A stretch of 64,000 nucleotides of DNA. Source: Nocardia sp. MH4 (GTDB lineage: Bacteria > Actinomycetota > Actinomycetes > Mycobacteriales > Mycobacteriaceae). Position numbers and translations under genes: made by a program. This document shows positions 1 to 7,906 of this stretch, in pieces. A model generated the notes under the pieces. That model searched no databases and was not told the DNA's origin. It saw nothing but the letters and a program-made list of their open reading frames with translations. The DNA is taken from the NCBI RefSeq assembly GCF_019266065.1, contig NZ_LPNR01000124.1:76580-140579 (forward strand). Direction: 5' to 3'. Each line of letters begins with the position of its first letter. The stretch's first letter is position 1.

Positions 1-419
1 CCGGACCGCAGCCCGGCCGTCATCACCAGGTTCGACCACACCGTCGTCGCCACCTCGGGCAACCCCGCCGCCGCCACCGGATCGAGCCCGTCCGGAATCG
101 GCAACAGCTGGGTGGCAGGCACCGCGACCAGTTCGGCATAGCCGCCACCGGACAGCAGCGCGCACACCCGATCCCCGATCCGCCACTCCCGCACGCCCTC
201 CCCGAGCGCGACGATCGTCCCCGAACACTCCAGCCCCGGCACCGAACTCGCGTCGGCGGGCGGCGGATAGAACCCCCGCCGCTGCAACACATCGGCCCGA
301 TTCACCCCGGCCGCGATGACCTCGATCAACACCTCGCCGGGCCCCGGCTCCGGATCGACCGTGACGGTCCACTCCAGCACCTCCGGCCCGCCGAACCCGT
401 TCAACTCGATTGCCTGCAT
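1..419 (-). CDS. NAD(P)H:quinone oxidoreductase / zinc-type alcohol dehydrogenase family, partial
   Basis: The gene runs off the left edge, so only the N-terminal 139 or so residues are visible. The protein opens MQAIELNGFGGPEVLEW and continues with the GroES-like fold typical of the quinone reductase (QOR/PIG3) branch of medium-chain dehydrogenases: an EVLIEV strand, the segment GVNRADVLQRRGFYPPP, then GLECSGTIVALG and GDRVCALLSGGGYAE. The PIG3-type opening and the N-rich 'GVNRADVLQRRG' stretch argue for an NADPH-dependent quinone reductase rather than a zinc alcohol dehydrogenase, because the usual catalytic Cys and His of zinc enzymes are not seen. The cofactor-binding Rossmann half lies outside the window. 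The ATG at 419 is the natural start. It is divergent from tRNA-Ser(UGA). Confidence 0.85.
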   Translation of the reverse strand, partial: MQAIELNGFGGPEVLEWTVTVDPEPGPGEVLIEVIAAGVNRADVLQRRGFYPPPADASSVPGLECSGTIVALGEGVREWRIGDRVCALLSGGGYAELVAVPATQLLPIPDGLDPVAAAGLPEVATTVWSNLVMTAGLRS

Positions 420-494
420 GGGGTGGTTCCACCTCTCCGCGACCTCGGCCGGACACCGGACGCGCGCCGCGCGTCCGCTACGATCTCACTCTAG

Positions 495-582
495 GGAGAC
501 GTGGCAGAGCGGCCGAATGCACTCGCCTTGAAAGCGAGCGTCGCGAGAGCGACCGGGGGTTCAAATCCCTCCGTCTCCGCCA
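495..582 (+). tRNA. tRNA-Ser (anticodon UGA)
   Basis: A complete class II tRNA of 88 nt with an encoded CCA. The acceptor GGAGAC pairs with GTCTCC, followed by discriminator G and CCA. The anticodon loop CTTGAAA gives anticodon TGA, closed by a CTCGC/GCGAG stem. A long variable arm and the GGTTCAAATCC T-loop are present. It decodes UCA and, by wobble, other UCN codons. Confidence 0.97.
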
Positions 583-923
583 ATCCGGTTGGTGGGCACC
601 GCCTGTTCTTCTCGCTGACGCCGCCGATCCGGTCGCACAGGACGTGGAACCGCATCGGCCCATCCCTACTGTCGGGCGCACGGTCGACAACAGCACAGTC
701 CTGGTGATCGGGGCGATCGGTCACGTCACGGTCGGCCGATGCTCTCGGCGGCGACCGCGGAGTTCGTCGTCGCCATGATCGCCGAACGCGCGCGCGGGAC
801 CGTGCTGCTGTCCACGGCCGCGATCCGCGATGACGTGGACGAGCAGCTCATCCGATCGGCGCCGCGCACGCGATCGTCGAACGGCCGATCCTCGAATCGG
901 GTCGTTGACGACCCGGGCCGAAT
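583..923. other. 341-bp gap with no supported gene
   Basis: Between tRNA-Ser(UGA) and the NTF2-like gene I see no reading frame with a convincing start, domain or codon bias. A plus-strand stretch near 739-880 has some coding-like composition (a peptide beginning MLSAATAEFVVAMIAERARG) but then runs into the antisense of the next gene, so it may be a gene remnant. No clear terminator hairpin follows the tRNA. Confidence 0.5.
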
Positions 924-1295
924 TCAGCCGGCCTCGTCCCAGGCCTGGATGGACGTCTGGTCGACGATGCGGCCGTCGCGGATGTCGGCCATCGAGTGGA
1001 CCAGGACCCGGGTTCCGTCGGGGTAGCGGCAGGATTCGACGAAGGCGACGTGGTCGCCGTCCATCAGGACGCTTTCCAGTTTGTGGGTCATCTCCCGCGA
1101 GCACACGTCGGCGAACATCTCGCTGATCGCCGAACGTCCGTGCAGCACACGGGGATGGCTGGGCTGGTCGTTGTGGTCGACCATCCGGATCTCGGCGTCG
1201 TCGCCGTACAGTGCCAGCAATGTGGTCGCGTCGCGGCCTTCGATGCCACGGCGCAGTGCTTCGGCATCGAATCCCGAACTGGATGCGGTGCTCAT
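924..1295 (-). CDS. NTF2-like / SnoaL-type small protein
   Basis: A 123-residue protein with the layout of the SnoaL/NTF2-like fold: an N-terminal helix around residues 9-18 (FDAEALRRGI), 'LLALYGDDAEIRMVDHNDQPS', a 'VLHGRSAISEMF' helix, then strands ending in 'VHSMADIRDGRIVDQTSIQAWDEAG'. Members of this fold are cone-shaped barrels used as small-molecule isomerases, cyclases, hydrolases or ligand binders; the substrate cannot be read from sequence. The ATG at 1295 is preceded by a GA-rich stretch (GAGGGAGACCGAG on the coding strand). It lies downstream of, and on the same strand as, the Lrp-type regulator with about 100 bp between them, so co-transcription is possible but not shown. Confidence 0.8.
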   Translation of the reverse strand: MSTASSSGFDAEALRRGIEGRDATTLLALYGDDAEIRMVDHNDQPSHPRVLHGRSAISEMFADVCSREMTHKLESVLMDGDHVAFVESCRYPDGTRVLVHSMADIRDGRIVDQTSIQAWDEAG

Positions 1296-1396
1296 CTCGG
1301 TCTCCCTCGCTCGTCGCCCAACGAGCCGGACCAGGGCGATTCGGCCCGTAATCCAGCACATTACGCCCGCGGACCGGCCTGCGGAACGCCCCGAGA

Positions 1397-2347
1397 TCAG
1401 CCGACCGGAGCGGCCCGTTTGGCGATGGCCGTGATCGGCACCGGCTCGACGCGTTCGATCCCGTCGAGCGCGCCGAGCCGCTCGGTGAGGTAGTCGAACA
1501 GGGTGTCGGCGTCGCGGCACACCACGATCGCGATCAGGTTCGCGGTCCCGGTGGTCCCACCCACGAACGCGGCCTCCGGATGCGCCGACAGGGCCCGCGC
1601 GACGGCCACGAGCCGGGCGGGCGCGACCGTCAGCCACAGTGCCGTCTGCACCGGGAAACCGAGCACCGCCGCATCGATCTCCACATCGAAGCGCAGCACG
1701 CGCTGCCTGCGCAGCTCGTCCACCCGGCGCCGGACCGCGGACTCCGACCAGTCGACCGCGCGCGCCAGCCGCGCGTAGTCGGCGCGGCCGTCGACGGCGA
1801 GGGCGGGCAGCAGGCGCCGATCGAGTTCGGTCATCGTGATCGTGTCCGGCCGCTCGGCCAGCGCCGGTGCCAGTGCGCTGACCTGCTCGGATGTCAGCGC
1901 CGACGTCCGGCCCTGCCAGCGCCGATCGGTCAGATGCCGCAGCAGCCGCTGCACCTGGACCGACTCGACTTGCGGATGCCTGGCCAGCGCGTCCAGCGGC
2001 ACCGTGGCGTCGGCGCCGACATGGAAGAAGCTGCTGATCTCGGCACCGCCGGCGAGCACGCTCACCCACGAGGTGTCCGGCCTGCGGGCGAGTGCTCGCG
2101 CCAGCGCGTCCGCGCCGCCGGGCCGCACCCGGATCCGGACCAGCCACTCGGCGTGGCCGACCAGGCCGGTGGCGGCGATGCCGGTGACCCGCGCCAGCCC
2201 GTGGGCGCGCAGCCGCGCGAACCGCCGCGCCACCGTCCGGTCGGCGACATCGAGCACCTCGCCGATCCGGCGGAACGAAGCCCGGCCGTCGACCTGCAAG
2301 GCGTGCAGCAGCCCCAGATCGACCGCGTCGAGCCTGACCGAATCCAC
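1397..2347 (-). CDS. Lrp/AsnC-family transcriptional regulator, two-domain duplicated form
   Basis: A 316-residue regulator starting at a GTG (2347). It contains two AsnC-type halves in tandem. The first has a winged HTH at about residues 7-55 (LDAVDLGLLHALQVDGRASFR and ADRTVARRFARLRAHGLARV) followed by a ligand-binding-like domain. The second has another HTH at about 165-215 (LDRRLLPALAVDGRADY, SESAVRRRVDELRRQRVL) and a second sensing domain. Ordinary Lrp proteins are about 150 residues, so this is the long, fused type common in actinomycetes. Lrp proteins respond to amino acids or related metabolites and often control a divergent neighbour; here that neighbour is the VOC gene, whose start lies 83 bp away. 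Confidence 0.88.
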   Translation of the reverse strand: MDSVRLDAVDLGLLHALQVDGRASFRRIGEVLDVADRTVARRFARLRAHGLARVTGIAATGLVGHAEWLVRIRVRPGGADALARALARRPDTSWVSVLAGGAEISSFFHVGADATVPLDALARHPQVESVQVQRLLRHLTDRRWQGRTSALTSEQVSALAPALAERPDTITMTELDRRLLPALAVDGRADYARLARAVDWSESAVRRRVDELRRQRVLRFDVEIDAAVLGFPVQTALWLTVAPARLVAVARALSAHPEAAFVGGTTGTANLIAIVVCRDADTLFDYLTERLGALDGIERVEPVPITAIAKRAAPVG

Positions 2348-2430
2348 CAGATCAGCGTAGGTCGTGTCGGATTCCGGCGCAGCGGGCGCGGATCGGCGAC
2401 ATCGCCCCCGGCCGGACCCACGATCGACGC

Positions 2431-3303
2431 ATGACAGCAGACATCGACGGCATCCACCACGTCGGCATCCTCACCCGCGATCTCGACGGCCTCGAGCGCC
2501 GCTACCGTTCGCTCGGCTTCACCCTCACTCCGCGCTCGCGCCACCTGCTCGCCGCCGGGCCGGGGGAGTCGCCGGTCGCCGGCTGCACCGCGAACCTGTG
2601 CGCGGTCTTCGACGACTCCTATCTCGAGCTGCTCGGCATCGTCGACGAATCCGCGCCCGACCCGTGGCACACCAGGGCGATGGCCGACGAGTACGAGGGG
2701 CTGCGCCTGCTCAACCTGGAGACCTCGGACGCCGAGAAGGCCGACCGTCGCCTGACCGAGGCCGGGTTACGCACGTCCGGGGTCCTCGACCTCGAACGCC
2801 CGGTCGACACCCTGGACGGCCCACGCACCCTGCGGGCCCGCGCCGTCCACGTCGACCCGCGCGCGACCCCCGAGACCTACCTCGGCGTCGCCCAGCACCT
2901 GACCCGCGACTACGTCCACCAACCGCGCTATCTGCGGCACCCGAACGGCGCCCGCGGCCTCGGCTCGGCGCTGTGTGTCGTCGACGACGCCGCCTTCGCC
3001 ACCGTCGTCGACCGCTATCGGCGCGTCCTGGACCGCGTGCCCGACCAGGAGGGCCCGCTGACCATGTTCTCCGTCGGGCCCGCGCGGCTCGAATTCGTCC
3101 GGGCGAGCGACGCGGACGAACTCCTGCCCGGCGAACCGGCGCCCGCCGCCTCCTACCCGGCCGCCCTGACCATCCGCGTCGACGACGTCGTCGCGGCCCG
3201 CGACCTCGTCGACGACGCGGGCACCCCGACCAGCCCGACCGCCGACGGCTTCGTCGTCTCCGCCACGGACGCCTACGGCGCCTGCCTCTTCTTCACCGCC
3301 TGA
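2431..3303 (+). CDS. VOC-family (glyoxalase-like) protein
   Basis: A 290-residue protein that opens with a vicinal-oxygen-chelate motif: 'IDGIHHVGILTRDLDGLERRYRSLGF' contains the first metal-ligand-type His and the usual beta-alpha-beta turn. A second module follows at about residues 165-285, with 'SALCVVDDAAFATVVDRYRRVLDRV' and ending in 'VVSATDAYGACLFFTA'. The length and arrangement fit the glyoxalase-like domain family rather than glyoxalase I. The reaction is unknown; members include dioxygenases, isomerases and resistance proteins. It is divergent from the Lrp-type regulator, which is its most likely controller (inference). Confidence 0.83.
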   Translation: MTADIDGIHHVGILTRDLDGLERRYRSLGFTLTPRSRHLLAAGPGESPVAGCTANLCAVFDDSYLELLGIVDESAPDPWHTRAMADEYEGLRLLNLETSDAEKADRRLTEAGLRTSGVLDLERPVDTLDGPRTLRARAVHVDPRATPETYLGVAQHLTRDYVHQPRYLRHPNGARGLGSALCVVDDAAFATVVDRYRRVLDRVPDQEGPLTMFSVGPARLEFVRASDADELLPGEPAPAASYPAALTIRVDDVVAARDLVDDAGTPTSPTADGFVVSATDAYGACLFFTA

Positions 3304-3400
3304 GGAGCCACCCTCTGCTGTTGAGCTCGTCTTCCACACGGACCAGCGGGGCGGGCGACGAAGTCGTGGCCGAGTCGGTGCGGAACAGCCCGGTGAACGA

Positions 3401-3434
3401 CTCGCGGCCGCCCACCGGAGCGGGCGGCCGCGAG
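3401..3434. terminator. Bidirectional hairpin terminator
   Basis: A perfect 13-bp inverted repeat (3401-3413 with 3422-3434) closes an 8-nt loop. It is very GC-rich, has no strong T-run, and lies between the convergent VOC gene and the DUF2382 gene. Confidence 0.7.
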
Positions 3435-3450
3435 CTGGTTGGCACCCAGG

Positions 3451-3816
3451 TCAGCGCGCGGTGCGCGGCGGATCGTCGTCGAAGCCCTCGGTGTCCACGC
3501 GTTCCTTGCGAACGGTGCCGGACACGGTCTGCTCGTCCTCGACCTCGTCGACCGCCAGCCGGACCCGTTCCACCGGGACGGCTTCGGTCTCCACCCGCAC
3601 CCGGTCGGCGTGCAGGGTCACCTCACGCTCGTCGTCACCGATCTCGACCCCGCGCTCGCCCCGATCGGTGATCGGTTCGCGCTCGACGCGGACTTCCTCG
3701 TGACTCGTCGGGACGCGCACGTTCTGTTCCTCGGTGACCACGTACTTGCGCAGCCGGGCGGTGCCGACGGTCTCGCGCTCGGTATCCACCCGGAGCTGTT
3801 CCTCCGAGCGGATCAT
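3451..3816 (-). CDS. DUF2382 (YsnF/AvaK-type) domain protein, probably a fragment of a broken gene
   Basis: The 121-residue reading frame from the ATG at 3816 is a clean DUF2382 domain: 'MIRSEEQLRVDTERETVGTA', 'RLRKYVVTEEQNVRVPTSHE', 'EVTLHADRVRVETEAVPVER' and 'VSGTVRKERVDTEGFDDD'. The same frame stays open upstream to about 3907 (DTYGRQQIRAGDEEPLTHGN) with no start codon or ribosome site of its own. In actinomycete relatives this domain follows an N-terminal PRC-barrel domain in one protein of roughly 250-300 residues. Here the PRC-barrel start is in a different frame and most of that domain is missing. I therefore regard this as the C-terminal part of a gene disabled by deletion, although an independent short product is possible. 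The family is linked to stress responses. Confidence 0.65.
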   Translation of the reverse strand: MIRSEEQLRVDTERETVGTARLRKYVVTEEQNVRVPTSHEEVRVEREPITDRGERGVEIGDDEREVTLHADRVRVETEAVPVERVRLAVDEVEDEQTVSGTVRKERVDTEGFDDDPPRTAR

Positions 3817-3848
3817 CGACTCACCGCCGATCCCGGGGTTGCCGTGGG

Positions 3849-3980
3849 TCAGCGGCTCCTCGTCGCCCGCACGAATCTGCTGGCGGCCGTAGGTATCCCA
3901 TGCTTGACCTTGCCGATCTTCTCGCCCCGCTCGTCGTACGCGGTGGCGCCGATCAACGAATCCAATGTCGCTCTGCTCAT
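3849..3980 (-). pseudogene. Remnant of the PRC-barrel N-terminus of the DUF2382 gene
   Basis: An ATG at 3980 has a strong AGGAGG site 6 nt upstream and encodes MSRATLDSLIGATAYDERGE then KIGKVK, a typical PRC-barrel opening. After that the frame carries only unrelated residues and stops at 3849, giving 43 residues. The frame that would continue the normal protein (DTYGRQQ and the DUF2382 domain) is one base out of phase. About 70 residues of PRC-barrel that I would expect between the two parts are absent, so the simplest reading is one internal deletion that also shifted the frame. A sequencing or assembly error is the alternative. Confidence 0.6.
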
Positions 3981-4178
3981 GATGATCCTCCTACCTGACG
4001 CGGAGGTCGCCCGATTCCGGCCGCATCGGGTCGGCGGGCGGCTCCGCTGGGTTGTCGTGATCGCTCTTTCGCAGCATCCGGCGTAGCCAGATCAGCTACT
4101 TCGAAGCAAATACCCGAGTCGATCTTCGGCAAACAACCCCCGGTCGAGGCGGCATCGGCGTTCGGCGCACGAGCGTCG

Positions 4179-5354
4179 CTAGCGTTCGCCCGGCCGCTCC
4201 CGCTTGACGAAGTTGGGACGGATGTCCATGTCGGGTTCGTCGTAATAGCGATGGAAGGTGGGGGTCAGGCCCGAGGAGATCGGCGGGTTGATCCAGCTCC
4301 AGTCGGTGGGGCAGCGTCGGCCCGCCGCCTCCTCGCGCTGGACGTGATCACAGAACTGTTTGGCGACGGTGTGGTGGTCGACCATGTGCACGCCCGAGGT
4401 CCGGAAGCTGTGCAGTACCGCGTGATTCAGCTCGATCAGCGCCTTGTCGCGCCACAGCGTGCGCACCGAGGAGGTGTCGAGCTCCATCATGTCGGCGATC
4501 AGCGGCAACATGTTGTAGCGATCGGTGTCGCTGAGGTTGCGCGCGCCGATCTCGGTGCCGACGTACCAGCCGTTGAACGGGGCGAACGGGTAGGTGATGC
4601 CGCCTACCTCGAGGTCCATGTTCGACACCGCCGGTAGCGCATGCCATTTCAGCCCGAGGGTGGCGAACCACGGGTAGTCGGGGTGAACCAGATCGACCTC
4701 GCGGACCAGCTCGCGCGGCACATCGAAGTACTGCAGGTCCTCGTCGGGCGTGCTGATGAGCACGGGCAGCACGTCGAACGGGGTGCGCGCGCCGCGCCAG
4801 CCCAGCGCCATCGCCTGCTCGGTGGCGGCGATGTTGGCCGGATCGCCGGTGACGGTGCCGTCGCCGTTGGGATAGCCCGCGTAACGGATCAGCTGCGAGC
4901 TCACGATGCGGTACTCCCCACCGCCGGGCTCGAGCTGCGGGCCGACTGTGATCATCGACTGGATCGCACCGCCGTTGGTGGCCAGGCGCAGATGCTGCCA
5001 GCAAGCCTCGGAAAGCTCTCGCGCGGAAGTAACTCGGCGCGCGTCCAGCAGTTTGAGCGACCGCCAATGCTTGCGCCCGACACAGCGCGCGTGATTGCGC
5101 CACGCCAGTTTGGCGCCGATCAGGATCTCCTCGGCGGTCTGCCGATAGGTGCCGGTTTCGCGCAGTTCGGCGAGCGCGCCGAGCCGGCGCTGGGTGGGTA
5201 GATGACCCAGTTCGGGATTGCGGAAGAACTCGTCGCATTCGCGTAGCCGACGCTCGAGGTCGGTGGCAGGCGGTGCGGCGACGACGGTGTCACCGGCCGA
5301 AGTGACTGGGGTGGAGCCTTTTTCGCAGACAGCAGGGCGAGAACGTTGGTTCAC
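4179..5354 (-). CDS. nos: Bacterial nitric oxide synthase, oxygenase domain only
   Basis: A 391-residue haem enzyme that oxidises L-arginine to citrulline and nitric oxide, using tetrahydrobiopterin-type cofactors and electrons from a separate reductase. Diagnostic features are the haem thiolate Cys91 in 'AWRNHARCVGRKHW', the arginine-binding Glu in 'NGWYVGTEIGARNL', and the C-terminal 'WSWINPPISSGLTPTFH' block. As in other bacterial NOS proteins, the fused flavin reductase of animal enzymes is absent. The GTG at 5354 is chosen because the family similarity begins shortly after it and a GGAG lies upstream; a nearby ATG is in the wrong frame. The first 30 residues are low in conservation. It is followed on the left by a broken DUF2382 gene and preceded on the right by pat, with 262 bp between, so it is probably its own transcription unit. 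Confidence 0.95.
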   Translation of the reverse strand: MNQRSRPAVCEKGSTPVTSAGDTVVAAPPATDLERRLRECDEFFRNPELGHLPTQRRLGALAELRETGTYRQTAEEILIGAKLAWRNHARCVGRKHWRSLKLLDARRVTSARELSEACWQHLRLATNGGAIQSMITVGPQLEPGGGEYRIVSSQLIRYAGYPNGDGTVTGDPANIAATEQAMALGWRGARTPFDVLPVLISTPDEDLQYFDVPRELVREVDLVHPDYPWFATLGLKWHALPAVSNMDLEVGGITYPFAPFNGWYVGTEIGARNLSDTDRYNMLPLIADMMELDTSSVRTLWRDKALIELNHAVLHSFRTSGVHMVDHHTVAKQFCDHVQREEAAGRRCPTDWSWINPPISSGLTPTFHRYYDEPDMDIRPNFVKRERPGER

Positions 5355-5616
5355 GGTACATCTCCGGTCGGGCAGCAGGGTGCAGGGCCGTGCGGGCGTA
5401 CCCGGGATGCGGGGTATTCGCCCGCCGAGAACACGCTGCTCGACCGGTGGCGCGCGCCGACCAGGTAATCGGTCGAGCGTCGCCGCATGCATAGTCGTCC
5501 TGTTCGAACACCGAGATTCGCTGCGAGCCAGCCTACGACCGGTGTGCTGGCGGTGTGCTCGAAATCGCGGTAATCCCACCACGACTGGCGTCAAGGCATG
5601 CTGACGGTGTGCTGAC

Positions 5617-6693
5617 CTAACGGAATCGGGCGGCGGTCTCCGGTGCGGTGGCGAACGCGAGGAATTGCTCGTTCTCGTGCGGGTCGCCGATCGTGACCCG
5701 CACGCCGTCCCCGGCGAACGGCCGCACCAGCACGCCGGCGGCCGCGCTGGCCTCGGCGAAGGCGGTGGTGCGCTCGCCCAGTGGCAGCCACACGAAGTTG
5801 GCCTCGCTCGACGGCACCTGGTAGCCGGCCGCCAGCAGCGCGTCGCGCACCTGGTGGCGCTGGGCGACCAGCACGTCGGTCCGGTCGAGCAACTCGCCAC
5901 GGGCTTCCAGCGAGGCGATCGCGGCCGCCTGCGCCACCCGGTTCACGCTGAACGGGATGTGCACCTTCAGCAGGGCGGTGATCACCTCGGGATCACCGAC
6001 GGCGTAGCCGACCCGCAGGCCCGCCAGGCCGTAGGCCTTCGAGAAGGTGCGCAGCACCACGACATTCGGTCGGGTGCGGCCGATCTCGACGCCGTCGGGA
6101 CGGGTCTCGGGGGTCAGCCGGAGGTACTCGTAGTAGGCCTCGTCCAGCACGACGAGCACGTGCGCGGGCACCCGGTCCAGGAACCGCTCCAGCTCGGCGC
6201 GTCCGTGCGCGGTGCCGGTGGGATTGTTCGGGTTGCAGACGAAGATCAGCTTGGTGCGTTCGGTGACCGCGTCGGCCATCGCGTCCAGGTCGTGCAGGTG
6301 GCCCTCGGCCAGCGGCACCGGCACCGCGGTGGCGTTGCCCACCTGGGTGACGATCGGGTACGCCTCGAACGAGCGCCAAGCGAAGACCACCTCGTCGGTC
6401 GGCGCGCCACAGGTGATCTGCACGAGTTCCTGGCACAGCGCGACGCTGCCGCAGCCGACCGCCACATTCGCGACCGTGACGCCGAGGAAGTCCGCCAGGG
6501 CGGCTCGCAGCTCGGTGACCTGGTTGTCCGGGTACCGGTTGGCCTGCTCGGCCGATTCCGCGATCGCCTTCGCCGCGCTCGGCAGCGGCCCGAAGGTCGT
6601 CTCGTTCGACGCGAGCTTCACCGTATCGGGGTGGTTACGGCCGGGAACGTAGGCCGGGATGGTGGCGAGGTCGGGCCGGATGTGCGCTGTCAC
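5617..6693 (-). CDS. pat: Aromatic amino acid / histidinol-phosphate-type aminotransferase
   Basis: A 358-residue fold-type I PLP aminotransferase of the HisC subfamily. Visible motifs are 'KLASNETTFGPLPSA' near residue 26, the cofactor segment 'GCGSVALCQELVQ', 'FVCNPNNPTGT' with the PLP-binding Asn, 'VVLDEAYYEYL' with the Asp-Tyr pair, the Schiff-base lysine in 'RTFSKAYGLAGLRVGYA', and the C-terminal Arg in 'GVRVTIGDPHENEQFL'. In mycobacteria and corynebacteria the second HisC copy outside the his operon (HisC2/Pat) prefers aromatic keto acids. The absence of any his gene nearby favours that role here, but histidinol phosphate activity cannot be excluded. ATG start at 6693. Confidence 0.88.
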   Translation of the reverse strand: MTAHIRPDLATIPAYVPGRNHPDTVKLASNETTFGPLPSAAKAIAESAEQANRYPDNQVTELRAALADFLGVTVANVAVGCGSVALCQELVQITCGAPTDEVVFAWRSFEAYPIVTQVGNATAVPVPLAEGHLHDLDAMADAVTERTKLIFVCNPNNPTGTAHGRAELERFLDRVPAHVLVVLDEAYYEYLRLTPETRPDGVEIGRTRPNVVVLRTFSKAYGLAGLRVGYAVGDPEVITALLKVHIPFSVNRVAQAAAIASLEARGELLDRTDVLVAQRHQVRDALLAAGYQVPSSEANFVWLPLGERTTAFAEASAAAGVLVRPFAGDGVRVTIGDPHENEQFLAFATAPETAARFR

Positions 6694-6782
6694 GCCTCCA
6701 CCCTACGGTGACGCGTCATATCGGTGCGCGCCGCCGCCGATCAGCTCTACCCAACCGCTGTTTCGCCGCCTACGCTGGGTTT

Positions 6783-7520
6783 ATGTCGGGGACCTACGAC
6801 GATGTCGCCCCACTCAGGTCGGTGGAGCTCACCGCCGTGGCGGGTGGCGCCGAAACGGCAGCCGTCGCCACGCGGACGGCTGTGCCCATCACCGTGGTCG
6901 AGCCCGAGCGAGTCGCCCGCGGCGGCATCGTGGTCCTGCACGAATCCCGGGAGTTCTCGCCCCAGCTGCTGGACCTGATGCGGTCGCTGGCCTTCGATGG
7001 CTGGATCGTCGTCGCGCCGCACCTTTTCGACCGGATCGCCGACGACCAGGTCACCGAGGTCTTCGGCGACGAGCTCTTCGACGACTTCGACGCCGGCTTC
7101 GACTGGCTCACTCGCCGCGGCGTCTTCCCCGACACCATCGGCGTGCTGGGCTTCGACACCGCGGGCACCGCCGCCTTCCTCGTCGCCACCAACCGTCCGA
7201 TCGGCGCCGCGGTGAGCGTGGGTGCCCCCGGCATCACCGAGCCGCTCCCGGATCAGGACACCGCCCTGGTCGACATCGCCGCCGCGTTGCAGGCGCCGTG
7301 GCTCGGCCTGTTCGGCGCCGACGATCCGGCCACCCCGCCCGACGCCGTCGAGCGGCTCCGCGACGAGGCCGCCCGAGCGAATGTGGCCAGTCTCACCATC
7401 ACCTATCCCGGCCTCAGTCACCGCGCCGACCGCCCCGATCCGGACGACGACGCGGCCAACGCCATTCGGATCGATTCCCAGACCCGGATCTACGACTGGT
7501 TCGACAGCAACTTACGGTAG
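6783..7520 (+). CDS. Dienelactone-hydrolase-family protein with an altered nucleophile motif
   Basis: A 245-residue alpha/beta-hydrolase of the dienelactone hydrolase type. The fold is visible in 'GGIVVLHESREFSPQLLDLM' at residues 45-64, 'WIVVAPHLFDRI', 'FDWLTRRGVFPDTIGVLGFD', 'WLGLFGADDPATPPD' (the usual acid Asp region) and a late His in 'YPGLSHRADRP'. In true dienelactone hydrolases the nucleophile sits in a G-x-C-x-G-G turn. Here the turn reads GFDTAGTA, so the Cys is replaced by Asp and the second Gly pattern is lost. The protein is therefore either catalytically different or a non-enzymatic relative. It starts at ATG 6783, divergent from pat with about 90 bp between. Confidence 0.82.
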   Translation: MSGTYDDVAPLRSVELTAVAGGAETAAVATRTAVPITVVEPERVARGGIVVLHESREFSPQLLDLMRSLAFDGWIVVAPHLFDRIADDQVTEVFGDELFDDFDAGFDWLTRRGVFPDTIGVLGFDTAGTAAFLVATNRPIGAAVSVGAPGITEPLPDQDTALVDIAAALQAPWLGLFGADDPATPPDAVERLRDEAARANVASLTITYPGLSHRADRPDPDDDAANAIRIDSQTRIYDWFDSNLR

Positions 7521-7613
7521 TTGACCAGGCGTTTTGGACTACATGAACTGCTCGTGTAATCTTCATTCCCGGCGGTTCGACAAGGACCGGTGCCCTCGAA
7601 AGAGAAGGCTCCA

Positions 7614-7703
7614 GGAGGCGTGCCAGAGCGGCCGAATGGGACTCACTGCTAATGAGTTGTCCCTTCACGGGGACCGGAGGTTCAAATCCTCTCGCCTCCG
7701 CCA
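7614..7703 (+). tRNA. tRNA-Ser (anticodon GCU)
   Basis: A complete 90-nt class II tRNA with encoded CCA. The 7-bp acceptor GGAGGCG/CGCCTCC, an ACTCA/TGAGT anticodon stem, loop CTGCTAA with anticodon GCT, a long variable arm, and a GGTTCAAATCC T-loop are all present. It decodes AGC/AGU and lies 33 nt before tRNA-Arg. Confidence 0.97.
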
Positions 7704-7735
7704 CACCCGGTTCGCCGGGTACAACTGAAGACCAT

Positions 7736-7808
7736 GCGCCCGTAGCTCAACGGATAGAGCACTTGACTACGGATCAAGAGGTTAGGGGTTCGAATCCCTT
7801 CGGGCGCA
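7736..7808 (+). tRNA. tRNA-Arg (anticodon ACG), integration target of a mobile element
   Basis: A 73-nt tRNA: acceptor GCGCCCG/CGGGCGC with discriminator A, CTTGA/TCAAG anticodon stem, loop CTACGGA with anticodon ACG (A34 normally becomes inosine through TadA, whose gene is also in this window). CCA is not encoded. Its last 36 nt are repeated at 12931-12966, which marks it as the attachment site of the element to its right; the gene remains intact because the element restores the 3' end. Confidence 0.97.
7773..7808 (+). repeat. attL: left 36-bp attachment repeat
   Basis: The repeat starts within the anticodon-stem 3' side and covers the variable loop, T-arm and acceptor 3' strand of tRNA-Arg, ending at the discriminator base. 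It is identical over 36 bases to 12931-12966; the bases on either side differ, which fixes the length. Confidence 0.93.
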
Positions 7809-7815
7809 CAACAAT

Positions 7816-7849
7816 CCGCCTCCTACCAGCGTCAGCCGGTAGGAGGCGG
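7816..7849 (+). terminator. Hairpin terminator after tRNA-Arg
   Basis: A 12-bp perfect stem (7816-7827 with 7838-7849) has a 10-nt loop and is followed by GTTTCGTTTCC. It lies inside the element, so the tRNA now uses a terminator supplied by the element. Confidence 0.75.
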
Positions 7850-7881
7850 GTTTCGTTTCCGGACAATCCGGGCATGATCAC

Positions 7882-7901
7882 TTACTTTCCCCGTACAAAC
7901 G
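7882..7901 (+). repeat. Left arm-type repeat of the element
   Basis: The 20-mer TTACTTTCCCCGTACAAACG matches 19 of 20 bases at 12799-12818, in the same orientation and similarly close to the other end. A 9-bp partial copy (TTACTTTCC) follows at 7907-7915 and overlaps the integrase stop codon. This is the expected placement for integrase arm-binding sites; binding is inferred. Confidence 0.6.
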
Positions 7902-7906
7902 AGCCC

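Noticed and set aside
739..1026. Open frame on the plus strand after tRNA-Ser(UGA)
   Set aside because: Its second half is the antisense of the NTF2-like gene; no ribosome site and no conserved domain in the first half.
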